From assembly GCF_011761185.1 (NCBI RefSeq), contig NZ_JAAOYM010000001.1:1922001-1986000 (forward strand): a stretch of DNA of 64,000 nt, in the 5' to 3' direction. The DNA comes from Saccharomonospora amisosensis (GTDB taxonomy: Bacteria; Actinomycetota; Actinomycetes; Mycobacteriales; Pseudonocardiaceae). Position 1 is the first letter of the stretch. Each line of letters opens with the position of its first letter. Below the pieces are notes generated by a model, which was given only the letters and a program-made list of their open reading frames with translations, was not told the origin of the DNA and searched no databases. The translations under genes and the position numbers were made by a program. This document shows, in pieces, positions 59,607 through 64,000 of this stretch.

Positions 59607-60628
59607 TGAGCGCCACAACCGGTATCGAGTGGACCGACGCCACCTGGAACCCCGTCACCGGCTGCACCACAGTCAGCTCCGGGTGCGACCACTGCTACGC
59701 CAAGACGTTCGCCGAACGCTGGCGCGGCACCAAGGGACATCACTTCGAGCGCGGATTCGACGTTCAACTGCGCCCGGACAAGCTCGACTTGCCGCTTCGC
59801 TGGCGCAAGCCGCGCAGGGTGTTCGTCAACTCCATGTCCGACCTGTTCCACGATGCCGTCTCCGACGAGTTCATCCTCGGCGTGTGGAAGGTGATGGCGC
59901 GGACTCCGCAGCACACCTACCAGATCCTCACGAAGCGCCACGCCCGGATGCGCTCGTTCGTGCGGCGACTCGCGTTCGCGGGGCCAACACGCGAGGAGCG
60001 GGCGGGCGGCATCACTGGCAGCGTTCCCTACCTGTTCGCCGACGGCGACGAGAACCAGCGCATCGGTGAAGTCCATCCCCTTGCGAACGTGTGGCTGGGC
60101 GTGTCCGTCGAGAACCAGCGGTGGGCCGACATCCGCATCCCCGCCCTGCTCGACACCCCCGCCGCCGTGCGGTTCCTCTCGTGCGAACCGTTGTTGGGGC
60201 CGGTGGACCTGACGACGTGGCTGAAGCATCCACAGCACGCGTGCGACCGCTGCGACCCCGACGGGCCGATGGACTGGCACAGCGGACACCTGTGGGGCCT
60301 GTGTCGCTGCCCCTGCCACCCACCCAGGCCCGCCCGGCCGAACTGGGTGATCGCCGGAGGCGAGTCCGGGCACGGCACCCGCCCCATGCACCCCGACTGG
60401 GCACGCACCCTGCGCGACCAATGCCACGCCGCCGGTGTGCCGTTCCTGTTCAAACAGTGGGGCGAATGGGCGCCAGACGAGCTGCGGTTTGCCGCCGGCA
60501 ATGGGCCGGGGCCTGCTCGGCACTACTTCCCCGACGGCTCGTTCATGCGCCGTGTCGGCAAGCGCCGCGCCGGACGCGTGCTGGACGGCCGCACCTGGGA
60601 CGAGTTCCCGCGGCGGGGGGTGGCGTGA
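59606..60628 (+). CDS. DUF5131 (phage Gp37/Gp68) radical-SAM-like protein
   Basis: 340 residues. IEWTDATWNPVTGCTTVSSG then CDHCYAKTFAERW gives CX6CX2C at residues 20, 27 and 30, suited to an iron-sulfur cluster. Other family blocks are VNSMSDLFHDAVSDEFILGV, LGVSVENQRWADIRIPALL, FLSCEPLLGPVDL and WVIAGGESGHGTRPMHPDWA. An insert with four further Cys (CDRCDP, CRCPC) may bind zinc. The reaction is unknown; the family is frequent in phages and AICEs. Confidence 0.87.
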   Translation: MSATTGIEWTDATWNPVTGCTTVSSGCDHCYAKTFAERWRGTKGHHFERGFDVQLRPDKLDLPLRWRKPRRVFVNSMSDLFHDAVSDEFILGVWKVMARTPQHTYQILTKRHARMRSFVRRLAFAGPTREERAGGITGSVPYLFADGDENQRIGEVHPLANVWLGVSVENQRWADIRIPALLDTPAAVRFLSCEPLLGPVDLTTWLKHPQHACDRCDPDGPMDWHSGHLWGLCRCPCHPPRPARPNWVIAGGESGHGTRPMHPDWARTLRDQCHAAGVPFLFKQWGEWAPDELRFAAGNGPGPARHYFPDGSFMRRVGKRRAGRVLDGRTWDEFPRRGVA

Positions 60629-61113
60629 TGGCCGTGCCGCGCCCGTGGAGCCAGCCACACACCCTGCAGGGCGCCACCCCCGGAGGGCGTGTGCCGGTGG
60701 CGTGGTCCACCTACCACCCCACGGCACGCGAGGAGGGGTGGCGGGCCCGCGCCGCCTGCGCGACACCGGAGGTCGATCCGGAGGTGTTCTTTCCCGAACC
60801 TGGCCCCGGCATGGCCGAGCAGATCGCGGCGGCCCAGCGGGTGTGCGCCGGGTGCCCGGTGCGGGAGCAGTGCCGCGACTACGCCCAGCGGCAGGGGGAG
60901 CGGCACGGGATCTGGGGCGGGCACAGCACCCGACACCTACCCCGTTCCCGTGGGGTGCACACGACCACCCGCCGCCGGACGGCCGCGGTGGCCCGGTTGA
61001 GCCGCGCGGGACTGACCGTGGACCAGATCGCCGACCGACTGCAGGTGACCGCCCGCACGGTGGGTCGCTACCGCGCCCGACCCGAACTGCTCGACCACAC
61101 GGAGGCCGCTTGA
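60628..61113 (+). CDS. WhiB-family protein fused to an HTH
   Basis: 161 residues from ATG 60628. Four Cys at 44, 73, 76 and 82 (CX28CX2CX5C) with the WhiB turn GIWGG at 94-98 form the [4Fe-4S]-binding WhiB core. After a basic linker the C-terminus reads GLTVDQIADRLQVTARTVGR, a helix-turn-helix of resolvase/sigma-like type, which ordinary WhiB proteins lack. It likely regulates element genes in response to redox state. ATGA/TGATG overlaps join it to both neighbours. Confidence 0.88.
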   Translation: MAVPRPWSQPHTLQGATPGGRVPVAWSTYHPTAREEGWRARAACATPEVDPEVFFPEPGPGMAEQIAAAQRVCAGCPVREQCRDYAQRQGERHGIWGGHSTRHLPRSRGVHTTTRRRTAAVARLSRAGLTVDQIADRLQVTARTVGRYRARPELLDHTEAA

Positions 61114-62825
61114 TGAGCACGACACCCAACACCGCCCCCGAGCACACGCCCGACACTGGTGAGGCCGCCGCGACCGGGCGGGGCCGGTCGCGGTTGTGGT
61201 CGATCGGGGCGAGTGGCCGGGCCAGGCTGCGGGTGGGGGCGGCTCCGGAGACGATCCGGGTGCTGACCGCCGCGCTGGATTCCCGCATCATTCCCGACAC
61301 CTACGTGGCCGACGGCGCCCCCGTGGTGGTGGAGGGCGTGTCCGGGGCGGCGGACCCCACCGCGGGCGATGAGGACGTGGCGCTGCCGCTGACGGCGTCG
61401 GTGCTCAAACCCCCATTGCTGGCCAGCCTGCTGGCCCAACACGCCGACGTGGTCCGCCCCCGCGTCGACGACAAGGGCGGCACGGTGGATGCGGAGGTCT
61501 CCCCACCGGGGCCGGTGCTGGCCGCCGTGCTGGCCCGCCGCTCCTGGCCCGGCCTGCCGGTGCTGCGCCGGATCATCTCCACCCCGGTGCTGCGCCCGGA
61601 CGGCACCCTGCTGCAAACCCCCGGCTACGACGCCGCCACCGGCTACTACCTGACCGACAACACCCACCTACCCCAAGTGCCCGAACAACCCGGCCCCGAG
61701 CAAGTCGAGGCCGCCCGCGCGTTCCTGCTGGAACGGTTCCTGCGCGATTTCCCCTGGCGCAGCGCCGCCGACCGCGCCAACTACCTCGCGCTGCTGGTCA
61801 CCCCGATCATCCGCCCGTTCACCCGCTCACTGTCCCCGTTCGGAGTCATCGACGCCTCCATGCCCGGCAGCGGCAAAACCATCCTCGCCGGGTGCGTGGG
61901 GCTGCTGGTGGGGCAGCGGGTGCTGACCTGGACCGACAGCGAGGACGAACTGCGCAAGGCCATCACCACCGTGCTCGCCGACGAATGCGGGGCGGTGGTG
62001 TTCGACAACCTCACCGAAGGCACCGTCATCGACTCCGCTGTCCTGGCCCGACTGGTCACCGAACGCACCTGGACCGACCGCCGATTGGGCACCAACGCCG
62101 CCGCCACCTTCCCCAACGATCGGCTATGGCTGGCCACCGGCAACAACCTGCGCACCGGCGGAGACATGGCCTCGCGCACCGTGTGGGTGCGCCTGGACCC
62201 CGACTGCCCCCGCCCCGAAGCCCGCACCGGATTCACCATCCCCAACCTCGACACCTGGATCCTCGACCCCATCAACCAGGCCACCGTGCTGTGGCACCTA
62301 CTCGTGCTCATCCTGGACTGGACCAACGCAGGCGCCCCCACCGCGCACTCGGTGCCCTCCATGCGGCAGTTCACCCGCTGGGCCCAACACCTCGGCGGAT
62401 TCCTGCAGCACCACCACATCCCCGGATTCCTCGCCAACAACGAACACGCCCGCGACCTCGACGACGACGCCGCCGAATGGCGCGCGTTCCTGCTCACCTG
62501 GCACCAACTCCACCGCGACCAACCCCTCACCGCCCAACAACTACGCGCCAGCGCCGAAACCTACGCCGGGGCCGACCCCTGGGCCGGGACCTTCCCCACC
62601 ACCGCCACCGGCAAACCCCTCACCGCCAAAGCCCTCGGCCGCCGCCTCACCGGACAACTCGACCGCTGGCGCGGCGACACCGTACTACGCAGCGTGATCG
62701 ACCCCGCCCACAACTGCCGCGCCTACTGGGTCCAGCACAACCCCCACCACACCCAACCCCCCGAAACAAACCCGGAAACCCGGAAACCCGGCACCACCCC
62801 ACCTGAACAGCAACAACACCCCTAA
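61113..62825 (+). CDS. P-loop replication helicase-like ATPase
   Basis: 570 residues. Walker A DASMPGSGKTILAG near residue 250 and Walker B-like GAVVFDNLTEG near 295, then LWLATGNNLRTGGDMASRTV and VRLDPDCPRPEAR, as in phage and plasmid DUF-type helicases found with Prim-Pol. The last 25 residues are Pro/Thr-rich and lie over the start of the CCGGGTTT repeats. With the Prim-Pol it forms the replication module. No origin-binding domain is recognised. Confidence 0.82.
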   Translation: MSTTPNTAPEHTPDTGEAAATGRGRSRLWSIGASGRARLRVGAAPETIRVLTAALDSRIIPDTYVADGAPVVVEGVSGAADPTAGDEDVALPLTASVLKPPLLASLLAQHADVVRPRVDDKGGTVDAEVSPPGPVLAAVLARRSWPGLPVLRRIISTPVLRPDGTLLQTPGYDAATGYYLTDNTHLPQVPEQPGPEQVEAARAFLLERFLRDFPWRSAADRANYLALLVTPIIRPFTRSLSPFGVIDASMPGSGKTILAGCVGLLVGQRVLTWTDSEDELRKAITTVLADECGAVVFDNLTEGTVIDSAVLARLVTERTWTDRRLGTNAAATFPNDRLWLATGNNLRTGGDMASRTVWVRLDPDCPRPEARTGFTIPNLDTWILDPINQATVLWHLLVLILDWTNAGAPTAHSVPSMRQFTRWAQHLGGFLQHHHIPGFLANNEHARDLDDDAAEWRAFLLTWHQLHRDQPLTAQQLRASAETYAGADPWAGTFPTTATGKPLTAKALGRRLTGQLDRWRGDTVLRSVIDPAHNCRAYWVQHNPHHTQPPETNPETRKPGTTPPEQQQHP

Positions 62826-62978
62826 ACGATCACCGGGTTTCAACCACAACACCCGGCTCCAAACCCGGAAACCTCCGGGTTTCCGGGTTTGGCACACCCG
62901 ACCACCACACCAAACCCGGCAGCAAAACCCCAGCACAACCCCCACACACCGGGTTTCCGGGTTCCTGGAAGCCACCCC
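62766..62978. repeat. CCGGGTTT/AAACCCGG repeat cluster with perfect 13-bp hairpin
   Basis: AAACCCGG or its complement occurs about ten times: three in tandem at 62768-62791, then 62834-62840, the pair AAACCCGGAAACC (62861-62873) and GGTTTCCGGGTTT (62878-62890), again near 62922 and 62957-62972. The pair is a perfect 13-bp inverted repeat with a 4-nt loop. Iteron-like spacing near the replication genes suggests an origin; it could also terminate the operon. Confidence 0.75.
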
Positions 62979-63147
62979 CGGCCCCTACAACATTTCGCCC
63001 CCAACACCCCCTCCGTACCCGCCACCCAGCAACCCAGCAACCCACCAGGCGAATACGGAGAGCAACCACCCACCCACCAACGAAAGGACACCCCCATGCC
63101 CACTCCCGCCACCAACAAGCCCCACCACACCAAGGAGAACTCAGTAC
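62826..63147. other. Non-coding region between helicase and xis
   Basis: About 320 bp, C/A-rich, carrying the repeat cluster in its first half. The second half holds GAAAGGACACCCCC before an ATG at 63096, whose frame overlaps xis and shows no family likeness. AAGGAGAA at 63133-63140 is the ribosome site of xis. No other gene is seen. Confidence 0.55.
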
Positions 63148-63381
63148 ATGGCGACCCCATCGGTGACGTGCGAGGACGTGCCGCATCGCCACCTATACCG
63201 AATTCCCGAAGCAATGACGCTGCTGTCGATGAGCCGTTCAGTGATCTACGAGCAGATACGGGCCGGGCGCTTGCGGACGGTCAAGCAGGGACGCGCCCGC
63301 CTTGTTCCCATGCAAGCCATTGAAGAGTACGTGCAACTGCTGATCCAGGAATCGGAGGGATGCGTTGGCAAAGCGGCGTAG
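63148..63381 (+). CDS. xis: Excisionase-type helix-turn-helix protein
   Basis: 77 residues from ATG 63148. MerR-like HTH_17 fold: LYRIPEAMTLLSMSRSVIYE, QIRAGRLRTVKQGRARLVPM, AIEEYVQLL. Small proteins of this type just upstream of a tyrosine integrase act as excisionases that turn the recombinase toward excision. It overlaps the integrase start by about 17 nt. Confidence 0.87.
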   Translation: MATPSVTCEDVPHRHLYRIPEAMTLLSMSRSVIYEQIRAGRLRTVKQGRARLVPMQAIEEYVQLLIQESEGCVGKAA

Positions 63382-64000
63382 CCGAGGTGACGGCGGCCTG
63401 TCGTGGGACAAATCCCGGCAACGGTGGGTCGCTTCGATCACGGTCGGATACACCCCCGCCGGAAAACGGATCGTCCGCCGAGCACGCGGACGAACGAAGA
63501 CCGAGGCAAAGAACAAGCTTGATGCCCTGATTCGCGATCACGCCGATGGCTTCCTTACGGAGGCGAGCAATTTCACCGTCGCTGAGGCGGTAGACGACTG
63601 GCTCGCTTACGGCCTGGCGGGCCGTGCGGAGAGCACAAAGGAGAATCGGCGGATCATGATGGAAACGCATGTCAAGCCACTTCTCGGCGCGCGAAAACTG
63701 CGGGAGCTGACGGCCGAAGACGTCGACAAGTGGTTGGCAGACAGGGCGACCGTGCTCAGCACGTCGACGTTGCAGCGCGTGCGTTCGTTGCTCGCGCAGG
63801 TTGTCGCTCGCGCGCAAGCAAGGGACAAAGTCAAGCGCAACGTGGTGCTACTGTGCGCCTGTCCGACTGGGCTTTCCGGCCGGCCGTCGAAGGCCCTGAC
63901 GATGCCTCAAGCGGAGGCGTTGCTGGAGGCATCGACGAGGTTCCGTACGCCAGCGATTCGTGCCTACGTGGTGGTGTCGCTACTCACTGGTGGGAGAACG
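63365..64000 (+). CDS. int: Tyrosine integrase, N-terminal part (truncated by window end)
   Basis: The frame from TTG 63365 (LAKRRSRGDGGLSWDKSRQR) stays open to the edge, 212 codons. The arm-binding domain (WVASITVGYTPAGKRIVRRA, RTKTEAKNKLDALIRDHADG) is followed by the core-binding domain (NFTVAEAVDDWLAYGLAGRA, LRELTAEDVDKWLADRA) and the beginning of the catalytic domain (LTMPQAEALLEAS, AYVVVSLLTGGRT), reaching the first catalytic Arg. Usual length is about 400, so half is missing. It should act on tRNA-Val(GAC). Confidence 0.9.
   Translation, partial: MAKRRSRGDGGLSWDKSRQRWVASITVGYTPAGKRIVRRARGRTKTEAKNKLDALIRDHADGFLTEASNFTVAEAVDDWLAYGLAGRAESTKENRRIMMETHVKPLLGARKLRELTAEDVDKWLADRATVLSTSTLQRVRSLLAQVVARAQARDKVKRNVVLLCACPTGLSGRPSKALTMPQAEALLEASTRFRTPAIRAYVVVSLLTGGRT

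Larger units (their letters stand above)
47767..64000. mobile_element. Actinomycete integrative and conjugative element (right end beyond window)
   Basis: Evidence comes together from a tRNA 3'-end att site, a GntR regulator, small overlapping genes, a DUF2637 Spd-like protein, one FtsK/TraB-type translocase, Prim-Pol and helicase-like replication genes, WhiB, xis and a tyrosine integrase, in the order known from AICEs. A single dsDNA translocase instead of a type IV secretion set is the mark of this class. The window ends inside the integrase gene; the intact tRNA-Val(GAC) on the minus strand is expected shortly after. Confidence 0.9.

Noticed and set aside
63096-63323. ORF starting at ATG 63096 with a GAAAGGA site
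   Set aside because: It overlaps xis in another frame and has no recognisable content; the ribosome site alone is not enough.

Overview
The window is high-GC actinobacterial chromosome. Gene order matches the conserved cluster mpg-tyrS-(TPR protein)-HAD-tlyA-nadK-recN-steA-steB/mctB-pyrG-nudix-xerD-parA-scpA-scpB-rluB-cmk-der, known from Mycobacterium (Rv1688-Rv1713). Frequent GTG starts, 4-nt stop/start overlaps, a WhiB protein, F420/mycothiol-type enzymes and an actinomycete integrative element point to a Pseudonocardiaceae-like actinomycete (Amycolatopsis/Saccharomonospora relatives). A 16S search would settle the genus; I could not run one.

Region 1 (1-4285): the 3' end of argH, a flavin reductase, a MerR-type promoter driving an LLM-class F420 oxidoreductase, a DUF1905 protein, mpg and tyrS. 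Region 2 (4286-9744): a complete rrn operon (leader, 16S, 23S, 5S) closed by a strong intrinsic terminator. Region 3 (9783-28379): the conserved housekeeping run. It differs from the mycobacterial order by aroA on the opposite strand between steB and pyrG, a TM2 protein and a twice-frameshifted DUF1264 gene before xerD. Region 4 (28386-36272): a cation/proton antiport block set between rluB and cmk. It holds a CPA2 antiporter with a TrkA-C regulator on the minus strand and, divergently, a seven-gene Mrp operon (mnhABCDEFG) with every junction overlapping. Region 5 (36349-39136): cmk, plsC, der.

Region 6 (39137-45389): accessory chromosome. An isochorismatase/NTF2 cassette is bracketed by two imperfect copies of the der-end/tetR-end sequence and preceded by a promoter with CopY/BlaI-like operators. 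Then come tetR, ROK, PAC2, a maleylpyruvate-isomerase-like protein, an SRPBCC protein and ArsR. Region 7 (45390-47820): a two-gene (split) transketolase lies between two fragments of a tRNA-Val(GAC) 3' end, with an IS3-type transposase remnant.

Region 8 (47767 to beyond 64000): the left and central part of an actinomycete integrative and conjugative element (AICE) inserted in tRNA-Val(GAC). Its left end carries HD-hydrolase, Nudix and XRE/DUF5919 genes; a GntR regulator faces a long plus-strand operon of small proteins, a second Nudix, a DUF2637 Spd-like membrane protein and an FtsK/TraB-type translocase. After a repeat-rich gap (clt candidate) come a HExGH mini-metalloprotease, a Prim-Pol primase, a DUF5131 radical-SAM-like protein, a WhiB-HTH fusion and a P-loop helicase-like protein. 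A CCGGGTTT repeat cluster, xis and a truncated tyrosine integrase follow. The right end and the intact tRNA should lie just past the window.
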